From assembly GCA_933228895.1 (NCBI GenBank), contig OW121846.1:9579915-9643914 (forward strand): a stretch of DNA of 64,000 bases, written 5' to 3'. The stretch comes from Platycnemis pennipes. Lineage: Eukaryota > Arthropoda > Insecta > Odonata > Platycnemididae. Made by a program: the position numbers and the translations under genes. Of the stretch, positions 53,632 through 62,790 are shown one piece after another. Under the pieces are notes generated by a model. That model was not told the origin of the DNA. It searched no databases and worked only from the letters and a program-made list of their open reading frames with translations. The first letter of the stretch is position 1, and each line of letters starts with the position of its first letter.

Positions 53632-54582
53632 TGTAATGAAATCAGGACCCAGCAGTAGAGAAGCAAGAATAAAAAAGGAGTGAGACAAGGCTGTGCACTG
53701 CCTTCTGTATTATTCAATTATTACATCAAGAAAGCCATCCAAGAAGTCAAAAAAAAGTCTCTAGCAGTGAATATCCACAGGGAGAAAATCAGCATGCTAT
53801 GATTCGCCGACAACATAGTAGTCATGGCAGAAACGGAAGTAGATTTAAAGAAGACACTAGGAAATATGCAAAGGATATTGGCCAAATATCACCTGAAGAT
53901 CAATAAAAAGAACACTAAGGTATTGGTATGCAGCAAGAGAAAACAAGCCAGGACCAATATTTAACTAGGAAAACAAAACATCGAGGAGGCGGAAGAGTTT
54001 TGTTTCCTGGGATGCTGAGTGACCAGCGATTGGTGAAATAAAAGAGAAATTCCCAGTGGAATTTCTCAGGCAAAAAGGGCCTTTTTACCAAAAGAGGATT
54101 CTGCTTACAGCTGCAAATACAAGCATGGAAGTGAGGAAACATTTCATTAGAACATACATTTGGAGTATTCTTCTATGTGGCAGAGAAGCATGGGCAATAA
54201 CAGCAGCAGAGAAGTCAAGATTGGAAGCATTTGAAATGTGGTGCTGCCAGAGAATGATGAAGATAAAATGGATTGACCGAATGACAAACAAAGAAGCCTT
54301 GAGAAGAGCGGGAGAAAAGAGATGTCTACTGAAAACCCTAAAAAGAAGATGGCACAACTTAATTGGCCACATCTTAAGACACGATGGCCTGATGAAGATA
54401 ATCGTCGAGGGAAACAGGAAGAATGGAAAAGGCAGGCCTCGTATAAGATATATAGAACAGGTTCTGAAGGATGTAAAAGAGAGGAGTTACATCAATATGA
54501 AGAGTTTGGCCAATAGAAGAATTGAGTGGAGGGCTGCATCAAAGCAATCCTAGAATTGCTGACCGATTATGATGATGAATGA
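53632..54582 (+). mobile_element. LINE-A 3' fragment, copy A6
   Basis: Starts at the RT segment before KKGVRQGCALPSVLFN and runs to the ATGATGATG tail. The FADD motif is altered to FADN and preceded by a stop. From 54,056 to 54,553 the C-terminal 165 codons are open: AANTSMEVRKHFIRTYIWSI, EAWAITAAEKSRLEAFEMW, KWIDRMTNKEALRRAGEKR, IGHILRHDGLMK, GKGRPRIRYIEQVLKDVK. At the site of the shared TGA it has GGA (Gly). Confidence 0.87.
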
Positions 54583-55179
54583 AATAAAATTGTCAAGAAT
54601 TCCATTTATCAACACTCTCTGCGTATATATGGAATAAAAGCAGGAAAAGTGTTTATGCTTACTTGAACTCTGTGATTTCAAGCAGAACTTCCATGATCAC
54701 AGAATGACAAACCCATCACAAGAGAAAATCCATGATCGCAGAATAACAAATATTTGTGTTTTTCACATATAATTTATTCCTCCATGGCTGATTTTATTGC
54801 TAAGGCAACATTATCAATATACAGTATCACCATAGCAATGAAAGTGGTCATGGGGGAGTAAAAATTAGAAGGAATGAAAAAAGGACTAAATGATTATTAT
54901 CTATGTGGGAATATCAGTTTTATTAGTAGTTAGGTCATTTGATTGAGAGCACTGGGGTTTGATCCTGGCAAGTGAGTCAGTTATTATTGTGTCGTTAAGA
55001 GAATGTAATTAGAAAGTTACAACCTTTGTCATGCCACTCAACCTAATCTATGACAATTGCCCAAGAGGGAAATCCATCAAGTACCAACTCTGGGGAGTAG
55101 GTAACTGACCACAAACTGCAGCTAGGGGTTTGTAAACAAGGCAAGCCCACATCAGATATATTGTCTTCAAGAAAGTAGT
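54583..55179. other. Unassigned sequence
   Basis: A direct repeat of CCATGATCACAGAATGACAA and CCATGATCGCAGAATAACAA lies at 54,690-54,750. No genes recognised. Confidence 0.45.
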
Positions 55180-55620
55180 GGTGTTATCTTGCTAAGTGTG
55201 TATGATTTTGTAGTGATTCATCGGCCTGGCAAGAGTCATGTGAATGCTGATTTTTTTAGTATGTTCCCTGTGGACCTGGAAGAGGAGTTAGGTAGTGATA
55301 CAATATTCCCTAATCTTGCTGGTGTGCTGCTGCTAGAGGAAGCCCCAGCTGACTCTCCCCTAACAGTGGAGGTGATTGGATGGGACACAGGTGGCAATAG
55401 AGTGCTTCCAAAAGTATGATAGGGACTACTCTGACAGTGGAAATCTACGCATTGAACACTAGATGCAAAAGTTTTTTTTAATGAGACAGAAGGCATCTTC
55501 ACAATGCCTCAGAGCTGCATTCTGTGCGGGTAGCAGAGTGGTGATTCCCATAAAGCGGAGACCACTTTTGCTACAGCTGCTTCACAAAGTACATCATGAA
55601 ATTTTCCCACACAACCCATG
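55180..55620 (+). pseudogene. Gypsy-type LTR retrotransposon pol fragment: RNase H end and integrase start
   Basis: The frame reads YDFVVIHRPGKSHVNADFFS, the conserved end of the RNase H domain in Ty3/Gypsy pol (YDF.I.HRPGK.N.NADALSR). About 85 codons later, in a shifted frame, come GSRVVIPIKRRPLLLQLLHK and VHHE, the start of the integrase zinc-binding domain (GxRVVIP...R..LL..LH.GH.G). No LTR, protease or RT core is nearby. The fragment continues after an insertion at 57,184. Confidence 0.75.
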
Positions 55621-57183
55621 CAGCACACTAGCTGGTAAAGGTGCCTAAAATGGGCACCTGACTACTTCATGCACATTAAAGGCATGTTTGCTTTTAATGG
55701 CGCCTAAAAGGTGCCTTAGGAGTGCCTAACAAAGCCACACGGCATGATTTTTGTCTCCTAGCATAAATCAGGCAATCCCTGCTGAAAATCCTTGTAGTTC
55801 CCGATTGATCCCTGCAGTTTCCCGTTGAATTCAACTTCCCTTGCAATGGCTTCCAAATGCTGCTCTGTCTTTGAAATTTTCTAAGTTGTCCAAAATTTAT
55901 CTTTCAATTTATTTCACTTCAAAATTCGATATTTTATTGTTTCCCCTGTAATGATTTTACAACGCTTCCTTTGAAACTATTTCACATTTTATCTAAAGTT
56001 TACCTTCACGACATTATTTTTACAAGAATAGGATGTAACGTTACTTCTCCCCACCTCCGAAGGACTGACGTAGCTAGTGCACTCCTTTGAAAGACTTCCC
56101 ACACAGCACGGGATATCCACTGGATTTCCATGGGTGGGATTTCCATTGGATATCCAGCCATTGATATTCACTGGATATCCAATGGAGGTCCATGGCTGGA
56201 TATCCATGATTGGATGTGTCTTGGATATACAACAGATCTGAGTAAAAGTACATCTGAAATGTGATTTTAAACGCGATTCATGATCTTAAAGAGCGATTGA
56301 ACATTGGTCCATGGATGATTTTTCTGTCCCTCTTAGATGGCATCGGACTTAGAGAAAGTACTGGTGTGCTCGCCGGGAAACAGGTTATCAGCATTATCGA
56401 GGAAACTCTTATTTATCTCTCCTGGAGTTGAAAGAATATCAGTTGTGTATATTTATAATGGTCATGCTTTTTTTATCCACAAAATGGTTGTTAGGGAAAT
56501 GTTTTAACGGTGCAAATTGTCCGTGTCAATCTTTTAGTAAAGTTAATAATCACAAACGACTTAATGCCAGCTAGCAGATGTATATATATGGCCTCCACAG
56601 GATAACTATATGTTAGAGAGGATGCTTTCGGTACTTCGAACCTTATCCTATCCCCATCCCTTCCATACCTATCCTTATGCCTTTCCTCCCGGTCTGAAGC
56701 GCCTATTAGTGCGGAAACAGACTTGAAAACACCCATGATGATAGCTATATGTTAGGTTGTTTATCGAAGGGTAGTAGGCTAGATAGAAGTTATGTGTAGG
56801 TTATTATAGGCAGGCGTATCTGTAGTATGTGAGTTACAACTAATAATAATTCAGTTAGTGAGAATCTCGAATGTTTAACTTTATTTTTTCAATTTTGGTG
56901 ATAGGTGCACCCATGCAAGGTATTATAGAATTTTGTATTAGTTAATGTATTTGGGTATATTTTATACTGATGTTTTAGGTGCCATGGGATTAGTAGGGAT
57001 ACATTAATGCTTGTCACCCATTTTCAAAATGCCTAAAATGTGCCTTAAAGTGGTGCATTTTTTAGGTGCCTTGAAGGCGCACCTTAGCTCCGTGAAAAAG
57101 GTGCTTTCAATGTGCTTATTAAAGGTGCCTTCTGTGCCATTTTTAGGTGTCTCCGAGGCGCCTTCAAGGCACATTTTCTGACC
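55600..57183. mobile_element. Repeat-rich insertion in the Gypsy fragment
   Basis: Interrupts the integrase coding sequence. Both edges are built of interlocking palindromic words around AAGGTGCCT, GGCGCCTT and GTGCCTTAAAG (55,636-55,740 and 56,975-57,175). Near the middle, 56,110-56,230 holds four exact GGATATCC and three near copies. No transposase was found. The exact borders and target duplication are not clear, so the limits are approximate. Confidence 0.55.
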
Positions 57184-57463
57184 TGAAGCTATGCCTGGGT
57201 GCCAAACAACAATGAAGGCATTGAGGAATGGGTGCTCTGCTGTTCCAGCTGTTGTGAGACCAGACCTAATCCAAGGCAGTAATCCCTTGGAATTTTCCTG
57301 CCGTGGTCTTGATTACATTTGGGTTATGATGGACCTTATTGATTGGCTATGCCTTATTGATTCTTGTAGATGTTTCATCTAAGTAGGTGGAGGTGGAAGA
57401 GACAAAAGGACCCATGGGTACCAGGATGACAGAGGACTGCTTGAGATGTTGGTTTACAAGCCA
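57184..57463 (+). pseudogene. Gypsy integrase zinc-finger and core start, after the insertion
   Basis: One frame gives SYAWVPNNNEGIEEWVLCCS and SCCETRPNPRQ, matching the SYVWWPG.D..IE..V..C..C...RPNP segment with its CxxC pair. After a frameshift it continues WEFSCRGLDYIWV and DLIDW, the position of the first integrase catalytic Asp region (HVDYAGP-type), here degraded. Confidence 0.68.
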
Positions 57464-57569
57464 TTTATTTATTTATAGAGTTTAACGTTTGCCCAACAAA
57501 ATAATTACAGGGCAAACAAAACAGAAAAGAAGAAAATACAAAACACAGTGGAATCAATTGAATTTTACA

Positions 57570-57940
57570 GAAATATGGAAACATATCAAGAAACTATATC
57601 ATTTATCAATTTAGAAAAGAGACTTCTTTGTTGACATAAATCAATTTTATCACAGTACATGTTAAAAGATCAGCACATTCTATTCAGTGGTGAGTTTTCA
57701 CAGTAATTTGACTTTAACATGCTCAACTTAAATTTCCTTTTTAACGTTACATTGTTACTAGGCACTACAAAATTAATGTTGCTAATTAATTCATTATTTT
57801 CCTCAGTAGTAAGTAAATTATATAAGTAACATATATCATTTATGGTTCTTCTTTTTTGCTAATATTGAAAATCAAACATTTTTACCCAGGTTTCGTAGCT
57901 AACATAACTATCATACATCGGATAAACATTATATTGGGTA
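57570..57940 (-). pseudogene. LINE-B extreme C-terminus
   Basis: On the minus strand from the MITE leftward: NVYPMYDSYVSYETWVKMFD, a stop, RRTINDICYLYNLLTTEENN, LISNINFVVPSNNV and SNYCENSPLNRM. This is the well-conserved tail of CR1/jockey-like ORF2 (YDSYV.YE.LL..F......RR...D..FLYK..N, NSP.NRMC). It directly continues the RT segment at 58,390 once the MITE and one target duplication are discounted. Confidence 0.72.
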
Positions 57941-58377
57941 CAGGCACATAGCCAGGGGGAGTGCTTCTGGGGCTTCAGCCGCCCCCAAAATTTTTTCCCA
58001 ATAATTTTGTTGTCCTGATTTTATCTGAGCACGATAATCTGGATTTCACTGCATGTAATTCAAATGTTAAGTATCTTAAAACATGATCACTAGTTTGATG
58101 CATGTGTATGGTTAACAGGTTATTCTTTTTAATCTGATATGTATGTATCCATTAAACTTCTGTTCTGGGGCCGGTCAAATTGCTTCATAACAAGGTAAGC
58201 AGTAAACTTATCAGTGAGAAGAGATAAGAATGGGCACAGTGAAAGTAAATACCAAGAACTGAAAATTAAGGGAAGAGATTTGTAACATGCCGGCACCAGA
58301 CGGGCAAAACTGATTTGTTTCAAGCTTCGCTGCACTAGAGTTAGCCCCCCCGAACCAAATTTCTGACTACGTGCCTG
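57941..58377. mobile_element. hAT-like MITE, copy 2, with perfect 8-bp target duplication
   Basis: Terminal inverted repeats CAGGCACATAGCCAG and CTGACTACGTGCCTG (two mismatches over 15). Directly flanked by ATTGGGTA on both sides (57,933-57,940 and 58,378-58,385), an exact 8-bp duplication typical of hAT transposition. Subterminal GGGG and CCCCCC runs pair. It has the same interior as the 34.0 kb copy, in the opposite direction, plus extra central sequence. It interrupts LINE-B's coding C-terminus. Confidence 0.92.
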
Positions 58378-58389
58378 ATTGGGTATAGT

Positions 58390-58884
58390 TTAGATACGTA
58401 AAAACCTTTTTTGTACCCTCTCCAATATTTGAACATGTTTCTTACAATAAGGATTCCATACTACAGAAGCATACTCCAATTTACATCTTACAAAGGAGTA
58501 GTACAACATTTTGAGTGACTTCTCTGACTTGGAGTTCCTTGAAATTCGGTTTGCAAAACCCAATAACCTTTGAGCTGAGAGAGCTATGTCAAAGATAAGT
58601 GGAGCAAAAGACATTGAAGAACCAAATATAATCCCTAAGTTGATATGATGTACCTGCTTTAGTGACAGACCTTCCATTCTGTATTCATTATTTACATTAA
58701 TTTTCTTCATAGAGTATGTTAATTGGTAACATTTATCTGCATTAAAATAGATTTTGTTTTCATAAGACCATTTAATCAGATTGTACAAATCTTCTTGCAT
58801 TTTTAAACAATCAATTTTATTCACTTTTTTGAGCACCTTAATATCATCGGCAAACATTAACCCTTTGCACTTGGATTTTTTCAC
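58390..58884 (-). pseudogene. LINE-B RT: FADD motif to thumb
   Basis: About 164 codons uninterrupted. CKGLMFADDIKVLKKVNKID (catalytic FADD), LYNLIKWSYENKIYFNADKC (thumb start, W...N.L.FN..KC), MKKINVNNEYRMEGLSL, HINLGIIFGSSMSFAPLI (LGI..D..L.F..HI), ALSAQRLLGFANRISR and YYSFVRCKLEYASVVWNPY then CKKHVQILERVQKRFLR. All are standard for the CR1/jockey group. The frame ends at a TAA just before the MITE insertion. Confidence 0.85.
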
Positions 58885-59046
58885 CCTCTATTCCAGTAGT
58901 CCATTTGGAATTAAATTTTAAATGCCCCTGGATTTTGCGTGTAGTGACACTTGACACGTGAGTTGGTAGTGAGCTATGCCATGTCGAGTATCACTCGACA
59001 CCCAAGTGGAAAAGGTTAAGCATTGTGAGTGCTGTAACGACGGGGG

Positions 59047-59620
59047 TTAATCCTTCACAATAATTAAGAATAAGAGAGGTCCTAAATTAGATTCCTGTGG
59101 AGCCCCTGACATTACAGAATACTCATCAGATTTACATTGGTTATACGTTACATATTGTTTTCTATCAGATAAGTATGACAATAGCCAATTTAACAAAGTA
59201 CCAGTTATACCATTGTAGTGGAGTTTCCCGACCAAAATACCATGATTAACAGTACATATGAAAAGCTTTCTTGAAATCAAGATAGATGACATCAGTCTGG
59301 GCATGAAGGTTCATATAATTCATAATATACTTACTCAGTAAAAGTAACTAAGTTACAAGCTGTACTTCTATTAACCTGAAATCATATTGTAATTCACTGA
59401 TTTGGTTTTTCACTCGAAAGTGTATATGCTTATAGTTATAGGTAATGGACTCAGATATCTTTGAAAATACCTTGAGTATACTTACAGGTCGATAATTTTC
59501 AACCCTTTGTTTATTACCCTTCTTGAAAATTGGACATACCTGAGCTGTTTTCCATTTATGTAGTAGGGAACATCCCATTTCACAAAGAGAGGTTAAATAC
59601 ATGGCACAGCACAGGAGCAA
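59047..59620 (-). pseudogene. LINE-B RT: fingers to GVPQGS motif
   Basis: 59,348-59,620 reads SLCEMGCSLLHKWKTAQVCP, IFKKGNKQRVENYRPVSILK and VFSKISESI: the fingers region (W..A.V.PIFKKG.....NYRPVS.L...SKI.E). 59,047-59,304 reads KLHYNGITGTLLNWLLSYLS, DRKQYVTYNQ and MSGAPQESNLGPLLFLI (GVPQGS.LGPLLFLI, here with substitutions). The palm Asp motif (DF.KAFD) lies between, in another frame (59,230-59,290: DVIYLDFKKAF region). Confidence 0.8.
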
Positions 59621-59785
59621 TTAAGTTTGCACAACCCTTTACAATATTCATTGGAATATTATCAGGTCGCCGTGATTTTTTCGTTTTAGTCACCTTAATG
59701 GCTTCAAGGACCTCATCTAGTTCAGAATCTGGTTCAGTGAAAAGTTGATTGATGAAATATATTTTGATATGTAGGTGTTTAGAGT

Positions 59786-60178
59786 GTGGAGTTGCAGCTA
59801 CTCCACTCCTTTCTTTCTAATCATGACGTGATGGAACCCTCTCGAGTAAAATATTCCGGAGGTAAAATAGTCCCCCGTTCAGATCTCCGGGCCCGGACTA
59901 CCCGAGAGAGTACATCAGTCAAGTGTGATAATCAGTTTAGGGTAGGAACGTGGAACGTGCGATCACTTCGGACCTGCGGGAGATTGGAGAACCTTAAGGT
60001 GGAAATGCAAAGAATGGACCTCAATGCATTAGGAATCAGTGAAATGAGATGGCCTGAAGGAGACTTTTGGAGTGGAAGTTACAGAATTATTCACACCGGA
60101 TCACTGGATGATAATATTGGAGTAGACATAATGCTCAGGAAGAGTGAAGGACTGAGCGAGAAGAGCTTCCTGCAATAA
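59786..60178 (+). pseudogene. LINE-A AP endonuclease, first part
   Basis: From about residue 50 the frame reads FRVGTWNVRSLRTCGRLENL, LNALGISEMRWPEGDFWS and SYRIIHTG...DNIGVDIMLR. These are motifs of the RTE-type AP endonuclease (GTWNVRTL, LGI.E.RW.G.G, GV...L). Proteins of this kind are often labelled craniofacial development protein 2-like. A TAA replaces what is probably a Tyr codon; the same frame continues at 60,179. The upstream portion (59,786-59,930) is leader read through and has no clear ATG. Confidence 0.8.
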
Positions 60179-60193
60179 AGTGACAGGATTATA

Positions 60194-61726
60194 ATGGTGA
60201 AGATTGAGACCAAGCGTACAGATACCATTGTGGTACAAGTTTACATGCTTACGTCGGACTACGAAGATGAAGAAGTGGAAGACATCTATGAGGATATCAC
60301 AGAAGTTATAAAGCACGTAACAGGAGAAGAAAACTTAATTAATTTAGGAGATTGGAACGCTGTCATTGGCGAAGAAGGTAAAGATGGAAGAATAACAGGA
60401 AAATATGGCTTGGGAAATCGAAATAAGAGAGGAAAAAGACTTATAGAATTCATCACACAACATAAGTTGGTGGGTGCCAACACATTCCTTCAAAACCACC
60501 AACGGAGAAGATATACCTGGAAAATGCCCGGAGACAGAAGAAGATTTCAAATTGACTACATTTTAGTGAAGCAGAGGTTCAGAAATGAGGTGAAGAACTG
60601 CAAAAGTTACCCGGGTGCAGATATCGACAGTGACCACAACTTAGTGATGATGAAATGCCACTTAAAACTCAAGAAATTGAAGACATCAATGAAGAATGTA
60701 TGGCAAGTAGGGAAACTAAGAGAACCTCAAAAACGGCTGGCCTTCCAGAAGTCAGTGGAAAACAAAATAGAAGAGTATTTGACCATGAAATCAGTAGAAA
60801 AGACATGGGAGAAAATCAAAATTGGGCTACAGGAAGCAGCAAAAGAAGTTCTGGGGAAAAGAAAAGTCGTCAAGAAGAAGCCATGGATTAAAGAAGAAGT
60901 CTTAGAATTGATTGAAGAGAGAAGAAAATATAAAAATGTGGAAACTGAAGAAGGGCAACTTCGATACAGAAGAATCAGGAATGAAATAAACCGTAAAGTG
61001 AGAAAAGCAAGGGAAAAGTGGATGAAGGATCTATGCGAAGATGTACAAAACAACCTCACAAAAGGAAATGTGGAAGTTGCCCACAGGATGGTGAGAAATC
61101 ACTTCAAGGAATGGGCAGCAAGATGTAACAGCATCAGGGACAAGAATGGAGAACTCTTAATTGAACAAGAGGATAAAGTGAAGAGATTGAAGGAATACTT
61201 GGAAGAGTTGTACAATGGAAGCTATCGTAGAGTGGAAGTAATAGAAGAGGAAAATGAAGTCGATAAGGATAATATGGGAGCCCCAATCTTAAGATCAAAA
61301 TTTGATGCAGCTGTAAGGGATCTGAAGATAAATAAGGCTTCGGGAATAGATGATATTCCTGCCGAACTAATAAAAAATGCTGGAGAGAAGACGTTTTCTC
61401 AGCTGTACAAAACCATATTCGATATGTACGCAACAGAAGAGATACCCACGGACTTTGAGAAGAACATTATCAACCCTATTGCCAAAAAGAAGAGGGCTGA
61501 GAACTGTGAACATTTTAGGACCATAATCCTGACGACACATGCCTCGAAGATACTGACGAGAATCATCTATAGGAGAATAGAACAAAAAACTGAGGAGTTC
61601 CTGGATGAGGAACAATTCGGGTTCAGAAAAAACAAGGGCACAAGGGAAGCGATTTTGGCCCTCAGGCTACTTATTGAGAAGAGAATAGAGAAGAATCTAC
61701 CTACGTTTGTTGCATTTGTAGATTAG
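60194..61726 (+). pseudogene. LINE-A endonuclease second part, linker and RT first part
   Basis: 510 codons uninterrupted, the longest frame in the window. Endonuclease: NLINLGDWNAVIGEEG (catalytic GDWN), IEFITQHKLVGANTFLQNH, RRFQIDYILVKQRF, DIDSDHNLVMMKC (catalytic SDH). Basic linker: LQEAAKEVLGKRKVVKK, WMKDLCEDVQ, NSIRDKNGELL. RT: KASGIDDIPAELIKNAG, INPIAKKKRAENCEHFRTII, LTTHASKILTRIIYRR, QFGFRKNKGTREAILALRLL and ends VAFVD at a TAG where the palm motif should read VD(L)EKAFDNV. The start ATG at 60,194 is internal, not the native start. Confidence 0.9.
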
Positions 61727-62760
61727 GAGAAGGCATTTGACAACGTGGTTTGGAATATGATGCCAAAGGTTCTGAAAGAAATTGGAGTATCATACAACGA
61801 CCGAAAAGTTATCCAAGGCTTGTATAAAAACCAGATGGCCATAGTCAAATCAGGACCCAGCAGTACAGAAGCAAGCATAAAGAAAGGAGTGAGGCAAGGA
61901 TGTGCACTGTCTCCCGTATTATTCAATGTCTACATAGAGAAAGCCATCCAAGAAGTCAAAGAAAAGTCTCATCCACGGGGAGAAAATCAGCATGCTACGA
62001 TTTGCCGATGACATAGCAGTAACGGCAGAAACAGAAGAAGATTTAAAGAAGACACTAGGAAATATGGAAAGAACAATGACCAGATATCATCTGAAGATCA
62101 ATAAAAAGAAAACTAAGGTATTGGTATGCAGTAGGAAAAAGGAATCGAGGACCAATGTTAAAATAGGAAAACAAAAAATCGAGGAGGTGGAAGAATTCTG
62201 CTACGTGGGAAGCCGAGAAACCAGCGATGGACGAAGTAAAAGTGAAATTGCCAGTTGAATTGCCATTGCAAAAAGGGCATTTTACCAGAAGAAGATTCTG
62301 CTTACCGCTGCAAATACAAGCGTTGAAGTGGGGAAACATTTCATCAGAACACACATCTGGAGCATTCTACTATATGGGAGTGAATAATGGACAATAACAG
62401 CAGCAGAGAAGTCCAGGCAGGAAGCATTTGACATGTGGTGCTACTGAAGAATGATGAAGATTAAATGGATCGATCGAGTGACAAACGAAGAAGTGCTAAG
62501 AAGAGTGCGAGAAAAGAGGAGCATGCTGAAAATTATAGTAGAAGACGGGATAACTTAATGGGCCACATCTTGAGACATGATGTCCTGATGAGGGCAATTG
62601 TCGAGGGAAAAGTAAATGGGAAGATTGGAAAAGGCAGGCCTCGTATGAGATACATGGAGCAAGTTGTGAAGGATGTAAAAGAGAGGAGCTACATCAATAT
62701 GAAGAGGTTGGCCGATAGAAGAATGGAGTGGAAGGCTGCGTCAAACCAATCCTAGGATTG
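61727..62760 (+). pseudogene. LINE-A RT palm and C-terminal region
   Basis: After the TAG the frame continues EKAFDNVVWNMMPKVLKEIG, SSTEASIKKGVRQGCALSPV and LFNVYIEKAIQEV. It then loses frame through an 11-base deletion relative to copy A1 and resumes at 61,992 with LRFADDIAVTAETEEDLKKT, KINKKKTKVLVCSRKKESRT and VGSRETSDGRSKSEIAS before the shared TGA. Downstream pieces (WTITAAEKSRQEAFDMW, 62,465-62,755: MGHILRHDVLMRAIVEGK, GKGRPRMRYMEQVVKDVKER) show the RTE-type C-terminus. Confidence 0.87.
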
Positions 62761-62790
62761 CTGACCCATGATGATAATAAGGTGTTTAGA

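Larger units (their letters stand above)
59784..62779 (+). mobile_element. LINE-A (RTE-type), near-full-length copy A5, nested in LINE-B
   Basis: An exact 11-bp target duplication, AGGTGTTTAGA, flanks it (59,773-59,783 and 62,780-62,790). It contains a short leader, AP endonuclease, linker, RT, C-terminal region and an ATGATGATAATA tail, 2,996 bases in all. ORF lesions: TAA at 60,176, TAG at 61,724, an 11-base deletion near 61,965, the shared TGA at about 62,256, and others further on. It inserted antisense to its LINE-B host. Confidence 0.92.

Noticed and set aside
59786..61726. Host craniofacial-development-protein-like gene
   Set aside because: That label is commonly given to RTE endonuclease/RT proteins. 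Here the target duplication and tail show it is a transposon copy.
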